From assembly GCA_017983695.1 (NCBI GenBank), contig JAGOAX010000010.1:175094-239093 (forward strand): a stretch of DNA of 64,000 nucleotides, read 5' to 3'. This document shows positions 40,430 through 50,115 of this stretch, in pieces; the stretch's first letter is position 1; every line of letters starts with the position of its first letter. The translations under genes and the position numbers were made by a program. The DNA is from Ferruginibacter sp. (GTDB lineage: Bacteria > Bacteroidota > Bacteroidia > Chitinophagales > Chitinophagaceae). The notes under the pieces were generated by a model that searched no databases, was not told the DNA's origin, and saw only the letters and a list, made by a program, of their open reading frames with translations.

Positions 40430-41044
40430 TTACTCACTGAAACATTCTTTGGCAAAACTTTTTATTTCGGTTTTCTGTTGTACAGTACATTTAAAACAAC
40501 TTTTTGTAGTAGCTGTTACAAAATTTCGCAGTGCTTCTTTTTTGTTATCTGTCGACTCATAATCATAATAACCACTATAGTTTATTGCTGTTACCCAATT
40601 ATTTTTATTTTCAAAAAATTGCTTTGAACTTATATATTTAAAAAATTCAGTTGGATATTTCTCAATATATTTTCTGGCAGGAATTCCAACATACTCCATC
40701 AATGCACCATCAGCTTCTCTAATAACATTATCTAAGCACCAAAAATAAAATGGCCTTAATAAGGTATCTGATGTTAATGACAAATTTAATAATTCAGTTG
40801 TACTATCATTGTCTGACGGGTTAAACTTTCCAGCATAATAATTTTTAGCAATTTGACTACAATTTTTATTTTGAGTATAAAAATTTACTGACCGCCCAAT
40901 AATACTATCCTGATTATTTTTGTAAGTATCAGAAACTTGGTTTATAGTAATTTCATTTTGATTATTTGAATTATTACCACATGCAATAAGAAATAATAGT
41001 AGCCCTGAAAATACATTTAGCATTATTTTTTTATTACTCTCCAT
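40430..41044 (-). CDS. Lipoprotein immunity candidate of the main RHS toxin
   Basis: A 204-residue lipoprotein (lipobox FLIAC). I chose ATG 41044, which overlaps the RHS stop by 11 bases; an ATG nine codons upstream is also possible. Cys pairs occur in KNCSQIAKNYY and SCFKCTVQQK. Periplasmic lipidation fits protection from a peptidoglycan-active toxin. Confidence 0.7.
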   Translation of the reverse strand: MESNKKIMLNVFSGLLLFLIACGNNSNNQNEITINQVSDTYKNNQDSIIGRSVNFYTQNKNCSQIAKNYYAGKFNPSDNDSTTELLNLSLTSDTLLRPFYFWCLDNVIREADGALMEYVGIPARKYIEKYPTEFFKYISSKQFFENKNNWVTAINYSGYYDYESTDNKKEALRNFVTATTKSCFKCTVQQKTEIKSFAKECFSE

Positions 41045-44000
41045 AGTTAATTTTTTTCTTTCCTTTTTCATTTTCTTTTAAATACCCAATATTGGGATTA
41101 TCTTGTATGTTCACCGATAAGCTAATATTACCGTGTGCTCTGGTATAATTTCGCATTAAGGATTTGAATAGCAAAAGACCATCTTTACCGGATTGTAATG
41201 CAATGCAACCTGCACTACCGGGGCTATTGCCATCTGGATGTACTCTAAATAAACCTCTATTCCACGTATTTGTTTTTGGAAAATCATTTATCATTAATAC
41301 AAACCCAATTCCGTGATTTACAAAACCTTTTGCTGAACGTGGCTGTATCCCAGTACCTTCATAATCATTTCGATTTGGAAGAGGCCATAAAACTTTGCCG
41401 CCTCTTGCAACAGTACCAGACAATGCGTCCCATTGATTTATTGATAACGAAGAGCCGTTGTCAAATTGCGAATTAAGTGATAAAATACCACTTGCTAAAT
41501 GTGTTTTGGCATTATATGAACCAGTGAATGTTAAATTTTTTACTCCAGTTTCCCTTGAAATCAAATCTCCAAATAAACCTAAAACTTCAAATTTGTCAAG
41601 AATCCCATTAAAAGTCTTCACTACCTTATTTGCTTCTGCTTGATTATTTAAATCGATTTTATTTGCCTTTATTTGGTCTTGAAGGGATTTATATGCGAAT
41701 GCCTTAACCTTAATTCTTGACATCGGACCTGCATTATTAATTGTTCCTAATTCTGCTCCTGTTTTTATGTCATAATACTTTGTAGTGTCACCGAGTATAT
41801 CAGTTAAAAATATTGGATTGTTGTTAAAAGTTGCATAAAGAGAAATCGATGCATTTGGTTTAGGATCAACATTCCACCTTCTTCCAATCCTGCTATCATA
41901 TTCCCAATAAAGGGCTGTAGTAATATTGTCATTCAGTTCAGCTTCTTTTTCTTGTCCGTTAATTGAGTACCGATATTTAGCACCACTGAATTTCCTGCCT
42001 GGCATTTGCATCCCGAACGGGTAATAGTCGTTAGCCGTAATTACATCAGCGGTGTAATAATCAATGGTTGTTCCTCCTGCACTCACGGGTATTTTTTTAT
42101 CGGAAATAGTAACAAGTACATTGCCCAGATGATTACTTAGCTCATACTGTTTTAAACCAACAATAAACGGCTGCTTGGTAATACTATCACCTGCATATAC
42201 ACCATAAGTAGTGTCTGTTAACTGTCTTGTAATCTCAACATTTCTGTTTACGGTATAACTTCCCAGCCTGCTGCTGCCAAATAAATATACTTCGCTTTGC
42301 ATTAAGTTGTTTGCAAGTAAATCTGTTGCTGTAGTACTGGTGTAGGTGTAAGTACTCATTACGTTACCACTTGCATCACGTACATACCATGTGTAATCAA
42401 CTAAGGCGTTTGTATAACGTTCTACTTTTTTACTAATCCTGTTGCCTCCTGCATCATAGCTGTAAGTTATCTTTTTAACCCTGCCTTTGTTGTATGGGTT
42501 ACCTGCAGAACTGTCTACTTTATTTATCTCAGTTATTTTGCCATACACATTCCACTTAATACCGCCTGCTGTTGCTCTTATATTTTCACTGCTGTCGGTT
42601 ATTAAATTACCAATGGCGTCATAAGTGTAATTATTTGCTGCCTGGTTATCATCTATATCATCAGCATAGGCTGTATTGCTTGTGGCTAAATCCTGCACCC
42701 GGTTTAACTGGTTAGTGGCAGCATTGTAGGTGTAGTTTAAACTGTCCATTACAGGGGTAGCAGCCAGGTGGCCGTTGCGCTTGTATGTTAGTATATTGCC
42801 ATTGGCATCGTAACTTATCCTTTCACGGTAAGCAGTTAATTTGGTAAGGCTGCTCGTCCATGTATTGGCCGTAGTATTCAACCCTCTAAAAGCATCCATA
42901 CTTTTAAGCCTGTTTAACTGATCGTATTTGTAATTGTACAACAATGCAGTATCTCCTGCTGCACCTGCTGCACTGTTAAACTTAGCAATATTTACCGCCA
43001 TGCTGGTAATATTGCCATTGTATAAATTCCGCAGGTCGCCTGTGGGCAATACGCCTATGCCTGCAAAGGTATTGGTGGTGCTTATGTTGGTATAGTCGCC
43101 ATTGTAATAGTTAAGGTTAAAGCTGTAAGCATCCCTTGCTACTCCCTGCCAGTTAGTTCCATCGGCACCCATATCAAAAGTGGTGCTTAAAGTGGTACTG
43201 TTTACACCCTTTAACCAGCCTTGTAATGTGTATGCATAATCAAGCCCCTGCACCTGCCGCTGGCCCAGCACTATACGTGCCAGCGGGCCGTGTTTGTAAT
43301 AAGTATATTGTGCGTCACGCTGCCACACCGTACTGTCCGTACTGGTTTCTGCAATGATCAACCGGTTTTCAGCATCATAACTGTAGCGGTGGTACAAGGC
43401 ATCCTGGCTACGTACCAGTTTGCCCGTGGTATCCATATAATTGGGCTGGTAGGCCACATGGTTTACTTTGCCGCTTATAAGGTCGTACCTGTACACCAGG
43501 CGTTTCCAACGGGCGGCATTACTGTTCATTATATTGGCAGTGGCGGTTATAAGGCTGCTGCCATAGTCCTGCAACAGGGTATCTACATTACCATGCACAT
43601 CGTAACTGTAAAAAGTGGCGGTATTGTAATTGGCGGTGCCGTTGCCATCGGTATAAGTGGTATAAGCTACACGGTTGCGCAGGTTGGCAGGGTTTAGCGC
43701 CGGGGTGCCAATAGCAACGGGGTATTTGTTATCGTAATAAGTACGGGTTACCATTTCTATATTAGCACCGGTGGCTGTGGCGGCGGTGTACCATGTTTTA
43801 AACGCCGAAGTATCCTGCGTTATTGTTTGTGTAACGGAGTTATTGGTGGCATTTTTTAACTGCCCCACTTCAGTTATGCGGCCATGGCCATCGTACTTTG
43901 TATAGCTGTAATTTCGGTTGGTTTCTGTTGCGCTTTCGGCTTTTTGTTTAGCGTTCTGGCTTATTACCAGTCTGCCCAGCCGGTCGTAATAAAAAGTGCT

Positions 44001-47000
44001 TATACCGGCATCGGGTGTTTTTTGCTCGGTTACCTGGTTAAGGCTGTTGTAACGATAGTTGGTACCAAGGCTGTGGTCTGGTACTAATACGGTGTTATTT
44101 TTACGGGCTGTGGCTACACTATCCAGCCAGGTAGTGCGGAGCATACCGCTAAGGTCAACACCGGCTGGTGGTACGGTTTTTACCAAATTACCTGCCTGAT
44201 CGTAATAATACAGGGTGTAATGGTAAATACTTTGCGGATGCGTTACCGTAAAGCTCTCTGTTTTAAAGGCCTGCATACATTTAGCAAGATAGGCTGCTTC
44301 AAAGGCATTTTTCAGGCTGTCCTGATATGCCTTATACAATTCTGTGGCTTTTACAAATGCAAGACTGGCAGTATCGGCACAAGGGCTTTCTTCCTCAATA
44401 GTTATTTGAGGGAATAATGGTTCGGTTTTGCCGCATAATATTGGCCGGTTGCTGCTACCACATGGATTGATGAATATACCGCACTGGCGGCTGTAAATAG
44501 TATCAATTGTGGCGTAGGTACGGCTGCCACCCATGCGCTGGTTAAAGTAGTTTACAAAAGAGGTTTGGCAGTTAGGCACGGTACATACATTTTGCAGCCG
44601 TTCAATGGCAAAAGTGTCGCAGCCGCTGTTAAATTGCTCGTTCAGCACCACGGTGCCATCGTTAAGGGTTACACGTATGGAGTCTATTTTTCCATTTACT
44701 AACCTGAACTGGTTACTGAAGCTGTTTATTTTAGTGGCCGTGCCTGCTGCATAAACCGTACCTTTCAAAGTATCGTTTACATACAGTTTTATACTGTCGG
44801 TTATATACTTCAGTTTATAGGTTTTCCATGGTATTATATCAAAACTGCTGATGCCCGGTAAGGATGTTACGTTTTGATACACTATGCCGCCAGAGTAAAA
44901 GGTAAACTGGTCGGCTGTAAAAGTGCCATTACGGTTTGTGTTTACAATTATTATAAGGCTTTTTGCACCCGTCCCAGGAGGTAATGAGGGTGCAGCCATC
45001 CTTGCCTCGTAAGTAAAGCCGTTTAAATTACAAATACTACGAATTTTGTTTACTTCTAACTTTGCATTACTGGAAGTGCCTGGAAGTGTATCGGTTACGC
45101 TGCTGGGCCAGCCCACAATACCTGAGTTGGTAAACATATCTTGATATTTTACCTTACCGCTGTTTATTAAAGGCGTATTCTGGAACGCCCATTTAAGGGT
45201 ATCGCAACCATCTGCATTATAAGCGGCAGGCCATATTAAACCGGGGTAAACAGTATTAATAAATTTGGTTTGTACATCAGCCAATGTATCGCAATTAAAC
45301 AAATTGCTATAAGGTGCTGTGTACCTTATTTTACAGGTGTCCATAAACTGCAGGTAATCTACTGCCTGCTTTGTAAAGCCCAGTTTGTAATTGGCAAAAT
45401 TGGTAAAATTGCGGTTAATGCGTTCCTGTGTGCTATCGTCGCTGTTGTAAGCCGGGTACTGGCCTGCAAAAGCTATTTTAAAGGTATCCAGCACCTGCTG
45501 CATTTTTATACAATCCACACACACATTGGTAATGCCACATTGCAGGGCTGGTGGCAATGTTATGGGGCTTTCCAAAAACTTACAGGTATCGGCTCCGCTG
45601 CACATATTCCGCAGCTTCAGTAAATCTGCATTTGTCATAACTGTGCCGGTGGTACGCAGCAGGTAGGTGGCAAAGCTGGTAGTGTCTGGCGCAGGATTGG
45701 TAACCAGATAATTGTTGTACTGCGTGGTAATGTTGGCGCACTGGCAACTGTCGGGTTTTGTCCATACCGGTATGTCGCCCAATGCTACCTGATTGTTATA
45801 CGGTGTTGGGTAATAAATGCTGTACACATTGCAGGCATTGCTCCAGGCATAATTGCCTGGGCTTACAGTAGCCATGCTGTCAATATAGGCTTTTACAAGT
45901 GTTTCAAAACTGGTATATGGCAGGCTGCTACCAGGGGCGGCACTGCTGCTGCCAAATGGGTGGTTTACATCACTGCCTGCCACACATATTTCAACCATAC
46001 GGGGTATCAGCCGCAAGCTGTCAGCGGATGTAAGGTTACAGGTTGCAAGCGCTGTCCACCAACTGCTGGCATAATCCTGGCAGGTTGTGGTGTATTGCTG
46101 CTGCATTTGGGTATTGGCCTCGGTTGATACCTGTGTTTGGTTCATACCTTGTAATGTGGCAAGGTAGGCTTCGGCAGCGGAATCGTTTACTGCGAAATAT
46201 TCGGTACGGTACGATGGTATGGTTGTGGGGTGAATAATTTGTAACTGCTTCATCAGTTCCTTGCGCTTGTGTGTTACATAATTTTGTGCAAAGGCACGCC
46301 AGCCCATATCCAGTTCTCCTGTGCAAAAACCAGAAGGATTAAGATTATTGTTTAAACTACTGTTAGTGTAATTAGCACCACAGGCATTAGTATTACATTT
46401 GGCTGCAATGGAGGCTATGCCCCACATACTGAAGGTATAGGTGCCATCGGTTTTGTAATTGTACACATCTGCTTTAAGCACTGTGCTTAAAAGCGAATCC
46501 TGTTTTGCAAGCGGATCATGCCCGGATGTTAAAAATGTAAAATGAGAGGGTACCTGCCCGCCTGTTAAACCGGCAGGATTAAGGTAACCAAGGCTGTCTG
46601 CCTGGGAATAGGTATCCACAAGAGCAAATTGTTCGTCCCACAAATGGCTGGCAGTATGCTTTTCATACTCCAGTAGTTTAAGATACTCTGGGTGAATAGG
46701 CAGTAAATCTGTTGCCCAATTTATTTTAAAATTGGCAATAAACTCATCTTGTGAAATGCTTATATCAGTAGGTGGTACTAACTGGCCCAGACTGTTGATA
46801 ATGGAATCGGGCTTACCCAATTCAGTATGGTAGGAACGGGTGCGCCATAACTGGTTACTACTGTTAAATATATTACCAAAACTGCGGGTGGTGTTTGCAC
46901 TGTCGGGGTTGGCATATTGCCCGAAAGGAACTGTCATATCTGCAAGCATAGCTTTACGAATATAAGTATGCTCCCCTACCTGGCCGCAAATAAAGCTGCA

Positions 47001-49325
47001 CTCTTCTTTAGCATCTGCATAAGCCTGTGCTATTTCATCACTGTAGTTAACACTGTCTGACAAAGGAATACCAGCAGTGTTGAGATAGTAAACACGATAG
47101 ACAGCTAGGGAGGATGTATTGGCTGCACAGCTGTCACAAGTCTGCAAACTACAATCAATCTGGCTCTGCATACTATCCACCTGCTCTTTATAAAAATCAT
47201 TGAAAGTACGGCAGGTATTTTTCTTCATAAAAACACTATCCCGTAAATAATTAAATCCAAAACTGCTTATACTGAGTTTTTTTGTTACGGTGTAGTTGCC
47301 TTCAGGCAGACCAATGGCAAAAGTTTTATTGAAGCCAAGGGGTGCGTTGCATAAAGTATCAATGTTTGTAAAAGTAAAATTACTGTCAACCACCACATAA
47401 GGTACCTGTCCGGGCAGGTGGCAGTTATTGCATTCGTCGGTAATGGTGATTTGTAAATTGTATAAACAGTCGTAACAAATATTGGTGTTATTGCAGGTTT
47501 GTGACCGAAGACTGTCTGGATTCAGGGTGTAATTAAAAGTATGAAGCCCGCTGTCTGTAACCATTATACTGCGGCTGCTTTCCATTACACGGTCGTAAAT
47601 TAAATTGTTGGTGCTATCGCTCAATTTTTCAGTAACTGTTCGCTTATTATAACTGGTTAATGTATCTAATGCGGCAGGTGCTTTACCGGCAAGTGCAGTT
47701 GCAACAGTACGCCCATGCATATCAGTATAGCTTACACTATACTGACCGTTGGCATCTCTCACCAAAGTTTTAGTATAATGGCTGGCATATCCGGCTTCAG
47801 TGCCAAATACACCATCAATTTCAAACTGGGCGGGGTTGCTGTAAAAATATTTTGTTTCCCTCCCGCTGCCTATTTTAAAATCATTTCCTACGCCGCTTTG
47901 CGCCAGAACCCTGCCGCTGTTGTCCTGACTATACCTTGTTTCTGTAAAAGCATACCCTTGCGCATTGGGAATGTATTTGTGATATGCAAGTGTTGCCAGC
48001 GGATTGGATGCGCTGTAATATTTTGCAGCACCACTGTCTGTTCCCATTGCAGGTGCAGGGTTAAGGCAGTAATCGCTTTTGTTAAGCAAAGTATCGTACA
48101 TGTTTTTATCGTACGGACTGGCATTAATACCCCGGTTAAAGTTTTTACTATATCCAATAAGGGTACTTAATGTGGGAGCAGGTAATACCTGTATTACAGC
48201 TCTGCCCTGGAAGTCATAGAATGTTTCTGCAACAACAGTGGTATTGGTAGTATTGTCTTTGGTTACAGTTTGCCGCTGCCGCAGGGTACCATCGTAATAC
48301 TGCACCACGGTTTTGCGTTTGCTCTCTTCTGCAAAGCTGGTGGTACTTTGCCAGTTAAGCGTACGCTCATGCCCGGTATTAGTGCTTATTTGTCCAAGCC
48401 CTCCGGTATTATCACTGCTCCAGTTGCCTTCATAACGCTGCCCATTGGGGCGAACCTGTACTGGCCGGTAGCGCACAAACACAGTACCAAGTTCATCATA
48501 AATGACGGGTATGCGGTAAGCTGTAGAAGTGGTGGTTACTCTGCTGGCATTATTGGCAAAAACCTTTTTAGCATCTAAAGCACCGGCAGTTTTATACAGG
48601 CTGGTATCCTGCAAGGCTTCATTATCAACAAAAGCCCATTCCATATCATATTCCACAGCACCTTGTATGGCAGGCCAACTTATTATTGCTTCGCCGGTAG
48701 TGGATAAAATGGTTGTATCAACTCCAATAGTGGTGGGTGCCGTGCAGGCATAATTGTATTCCCTCGTTATCTGCATTTCATTTTCAAGCCGCACAAAGGG
48801 AGTTACCGAAGGTTTTGGGCTTATGCCTGTGGGTACATAACTGCTGTCCACACTTATTATTTTAGCCTTTACCCTATATGCATTGTAAAGGGTAATAAAA
48901 CTCAGCACATTATTGGTAGCTGATTTTGCACTGTCGTATGTAATGGAAAGCAAGGGAGTTTGGCTGCTGTCAACATCACCGGCAACATTGGTAAGGTATA
49001 GTTTAAGCCTTACTGTTACAGTAAAATTTGGTTTGTATACAACATTTGTGTCTTCATTTAATTTGAGGCGTATAATATTTTTTATGCGGTAATAACCGTT
49101 CAGTTTCAGCTTTGTACTGTCTGCACCCAACCGGGTAATATCATACACTTCTATACTGGAATCTTTTTTTATCTGATTTACCAATTGGTTGGAAGCATTA
49201 CGGTAGCTTCCATCCAGCGCCTTAATTACAGGCGCTTCCACTACCTGTGCCCGTCCGGCCAAAGCAGTAAATAACAATAACAACAAAACTGTGTACTGTA
49301 TGCCAAATTTAACTGTATGCTTCAT
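41034..49325 (-). CDS. Giant RHS-repeat toxin with L,D-transpeptidase-like C-terminus
   Basis: A 2763-residue exported protein (signal ending GRAQ). N-terminal DUF6443-like and Cys-rich parts, a LamG-like domain at about 1380-1570 that is nearly duplicated in the 2407-residue neighbour, then YD/RHS repeats (for example FYYDRLGRLVISQNAKQ). The core ends in YYPFGMQMPGRKFSGAKYRY at about 2435-2455 and RIGRRWNVDP. The toxin of about 270 residues has HPDGNSPGSAGCIAL with His2696 and Cys2707, the His...Ser-x-Gly-Cys pattern of L,D-transpeptidase-type enzymes. It is the last structural gene of a long operon. Confidence 0.9.
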   Translation of the reverse strand: MKHTVKFGIQYTVLLLLLFTALAGRAQVVEAPVIKALDGSYRNASNQLVNQIKKDSSIEVYDITRLGADSTKLKLNGYYRIKNIIRLKLNEDTNVVYKPNFTVTVRLKLYLTNVAGDVDSSQTPLLSITYDSAKSATNNVLSFITLYNAYRVKAKIISVDSSYVPTGISPKPSVTPFVRLENEMQITREYNYACTAPTTIGVDTTILSTTGEAIISWPAIQGAVEYDMEWAFVDNEALQDTSLYKTAGALDAKKVFANNASRVTTTSTAYRIPVIYDELGTVFVRYRPVQVRPNGQRYEGNWSSDNTGGLGQISTNTGHERTLNWQSTTSFAEESKRKTVVQYYDGTLRQRQTVTKDNTTNTTVVAETFYDFQGRAVIQVLPAPTLSTLIGYSKNFNRGINASPYDKNMYDTLLNKSDYCLNPAPAMGTDSGAAKYYSASNPLATLAYHKYIPNAQGYAFTETRYSQDNSGRVLAQSGVGNDFKIGSGRETKYFYSNPAQFEIDGVFGTEAGYASHYTKTLVRDANGQYSVSYTDMHGRTVATALAGKAPAALDTLTSYNKRTVTEKLSDSTNNLIYDRVMESSRSIMVTDSGLHTFNYTLNPDSLRSQTCNNTNICYDCLYNLQITITDECNNCHLPGQVPYVVVDSNFTFTNIDTLCNAPLGFNKTFAIGLPEGNYTVTKKLSISSFGFNYLRDSVFMKKNTCRTFNDFYKEQVDSMQSQIDCSLQTCDSCAANTSSLAVYRVYYLNTAGIPLSDSVNYSDEIAQAYADAKEECSFICGQVGEHTYIRKAMLADMTVPFGQYANPDSANTTRSFGNIFNSSNQLWRTRSYHTELGKPDSIINSLGQLVPPTDISISQDEFIANFKINWATDLLPIHPEYLKLLEYEKHTASHLWDEQFALVDTYSQADSLGYLNPAGLTGGQVPSHFTFLTSGHDPLAKQDSLLSTVLKADVYNYKTDGTYTFSMWGIASIAAKCNTNACGANYTNSSLNNNLNPSGFCTGELDMGWRAFAQNYVTHKRKELMKQLQIIHPTTIPSYRTEYFAVNDSAAEAYLATLQGMNQTQVSTEANTQMQQQYTTTCQDYASSWWTALATCNLTSADSLRLIPRMVEICVAGSDVNHPFGSSSAAPGSSLPYTSFETLVKAYIDSMATVSPGNYAWSNACNVYSIYYPTPYNNQVALGDIPVWTKPDSCQCANITTQYNNYLVTNPAPDTTSFATYLLRTTGTVMTNADLLKLRNMCSGADTCKFLESPITLPPALQCGITNVCVDCIKMQQVLDTFKIAFAGQYPAYNSDDSTQERINRNFTNFANYKLGFTKQAVDYLQFMDTCKIRYTAPYSNLFNCDTLADVQTKFINTVYPGLIWPAAYNADGCDTLKWAFQNTPLINSGKVKYQDMFTNSGIVGWPSSVTDTLPGTSSNAKLEVNKIRSICNLNGFTYEARMAAPSLPPGTGAKSLIIIVNTNRNGTFTADQFTFYSGGIVYQNVTSLPGISSFDIIPWKTYKLKYITDSIKLYVNDTLKGTVYAAGTATKINSFSNQFRLVNGKIDSIRVTLNDGTVVLNEQFNSGCDTFAIERLQNVCTVPNCQTSFVNYFNQRMGGSRTYATIDTIYSRQCGIFINPCGSSNRPILCGKTEPLFPQITIEEESPCADTASLAFVKATELYKAYQDSLKNAFEAAYLAKCMQAFKTESFTVTHPQSIYHYTLYYYDQAGNLVKTVPPAGVDLSGMLRTTWLDSVATARKNNTVLVPDHSLGTNYRYNSLNQVTEQKTPDAGISTFYYDRLGRLVISQNAKQKAESATETNRNYSYTKYDGHGRITEVGQLKNATNNSVTQTITQDTSAFKTWYTAATATGANIEMVTRTYYDNKYPVAIGTPALNPANLRNRVAYTTYTDGNGTANYNTATFYSYDVHGNVDTLLQDYGSSLITATANIMNSNAARWKRLVYRYDLISGKVNHVAYQPNYMDTTGKLVRSQDALYHRYSYDAENRLIIAETSTDSTVWQRDAQYTYYKHGPLARIVLGQRQVQGLDYAYTLQGWLKGVNSTTLSTTFDMGADGTNWQGVARDAYSFNLNYYNGDYTNISTTNTFAGIGVLPTGDLRNLYNGNITSMAVNIAKFNSAAGAAGDTALLYNYKYDQLNRLKSMDAFRGLNTTANTWTSSLTKLTAYRERISYDANGNILTYKRNGHLAATPVMDSLNYTYNAATNQLNRVQDLATSNTAYADDIDDNQAANNYTYDAIGNLITDSSENIRATAGGIKWNVYGKITEINKVDSSAGNPYNKGRVKKITYSYDAGGNRISKKVERYTNALVDYTWYVRDASGNVMSTYTYTSTTATDLLANNLMQSEVYLFGSSRLGSYTVNRNVEITRQLTDTTYGVYAGDSITKQPFIVGLKQYELSNHLGNVLVTISDKKIPVSAGGTTIDYYTADVITANDYYPFGMQMPGRKFSGAKYRYSINGQEKEAELNDNITTALYWEYDSRIGRRWNVDPKPNASISLYATFNNNPIFLTDILGDTTKYYDIKTGAELGTINNAGPMSRIKVKAFAYKSLQDQIKANKIDLNNQAEANKVVKTFNGILDKFEVLGLFGDLISRETGVKNLTFTGSYNAKTHLASGILSLNSQFDNGSSLSINQWDALSGTVARGGKVLWPLPNRNDYEGTGIQPRSAKGFVNHGIGFVLMINDFPKTNTWNRGLFRVHPDGNSPGSAGCIALQSGKDGLLLFKSLMRNYTRAHGNISLSVNIQDNPNIGYLKENEKGKKKINYGE
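41971..42020 (-). repeat. RHS core junction of the main gene (type A), inverted relative to the cassettes
   Basis: The minus-strand sequence beginning CCGTTCGGGATG (42020-42009) matches cassette 2 at 48 of 50 positions and shares the 12-base start with all three cassettes. Main gene and cassettes are on opposite strands, so these are inverted repeats 3.2 to 7.3 kb apart. Confidence 0.85.
44620..45190 (-). repeat. Duplicated LamG-like segment, copy in the main RHS gene
   Basis: Encodes about 190 residues (from FQNTPLINSGKVKYQDMFTN to VVLNEQFNSGC) that closely match residues about 1768-1963 of the 2407-residue protein, with long near-identical DNA stretches. The second copy is at about 51450-52035. 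Confidence 0.8.
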
Positions 49326-49331
49326 CCGGTA

Positions 49332-50105
49332 TTAATTTAACAGGTTTGGTGATGCCACAAATAATTCATAATCGGTATAGGGTGCACGGGCAATAAATGA
49401 TTTATCTTCTTTGGTAAAATACCGGCTGCTGCTGAACACATCTCCGTCAAAAACTGCTGTACTGTAGTTTGAAAAAACAGCTGTTACTGTTACCATTTCG
49501 CCGTTATTATATTCTTCATCCGTATTCCTTGCAGTGTAGCTTAATTTTTTTACTAAATAACTCAGGGAATTATAAGTAATGCTACATTCCTTATAGGGCA
49601 GGTTGGGATTGGTAAAACGAATAGTAAGTTTTTTTTCCTCCCCAACAGTTTCAGTGCTTACTAAATAACTTTCCTTTTCACCTGGCTGTGTACGGGCTGC
49701 ACTATCAAACATTGAAAAGTTAATCACCTGCGGATAAACATCCTGCGGTTCTGCAATGCGTATAAGCCGGGTTTCTTTTTCCAGCATTATGTTATACTTA
49801 TCATTTTGTATAAACTCCATACTATCTAATATGCCCCAGTAAGAGTTACCACTTATTTTAAAAGCCCCTGCAGCACTATCGAGTGTCAGCGTCGGTTCAT
49901 CAGCTTTAGTATAACGGTATTGTACTGTAAAACTCAGGTGCTGCTGATTTTTATAGGCTGCTTGTATTTTAGCTACTTCCTGCGGCACCATGGCGGCACT
50001 TATTGTGCTACTCTCCTGCGCTGCTGCTTTATAACAAAGAGCCTGAAACACCAACAGGTATATAACTGATGGCTTACCCAATTTTTTTATAATGGTTCTT
50101 TTCAT
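49332..50105 (-). CDS. LolA-like periplasmic protein of the RHS operon
   Basis: A 257-residue protein with a signal peptide (CYKAAAQ) and a beta-rich body that resembles the half-barrel of LolA-type carriers (LSFTVQYRYTKAD, GAFKISGNSYWG, LVSTETVGEEKKLTIRF). It sits 10 bases after the 2407-residue gene and 6 before the RHS gene, so it is tightly linked to both. It might chaperone or secure surface delivery. Fold assignment is tentative. Confidence 0.5.
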   Translation of the reverse strand: MKRTIIKKLGKPSVIYLLVFQALCYKAAAQESSTISAAMVPQEVAKIQAAYKNQQHLSFTVQYRYTKADEPTLTLDSAAGAFKISGNSYWGILDSMEFIQNDKYNIMLEKETRLIRIAEPQDVYPQVINFSMFDSAARTQPGEKESYLVSTETVGEEKKLTIRFTNPNLPYKECSITYNSLSYLVKKLSYTARNTDEEYNNGEMVTVTAVFSNYSTAVFDGDVFSSSRYFTKEDKSFIARAPYTDYELFVASPNLLN

Positions 50106-50115
50106 TCTTTATATT

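Noticed and set aside
43290..43697. Plus-strand open frames inside the RHS genes
   Set aside because: They are antisense to a long well-supported gene with clear RHS motifs and show no own features.
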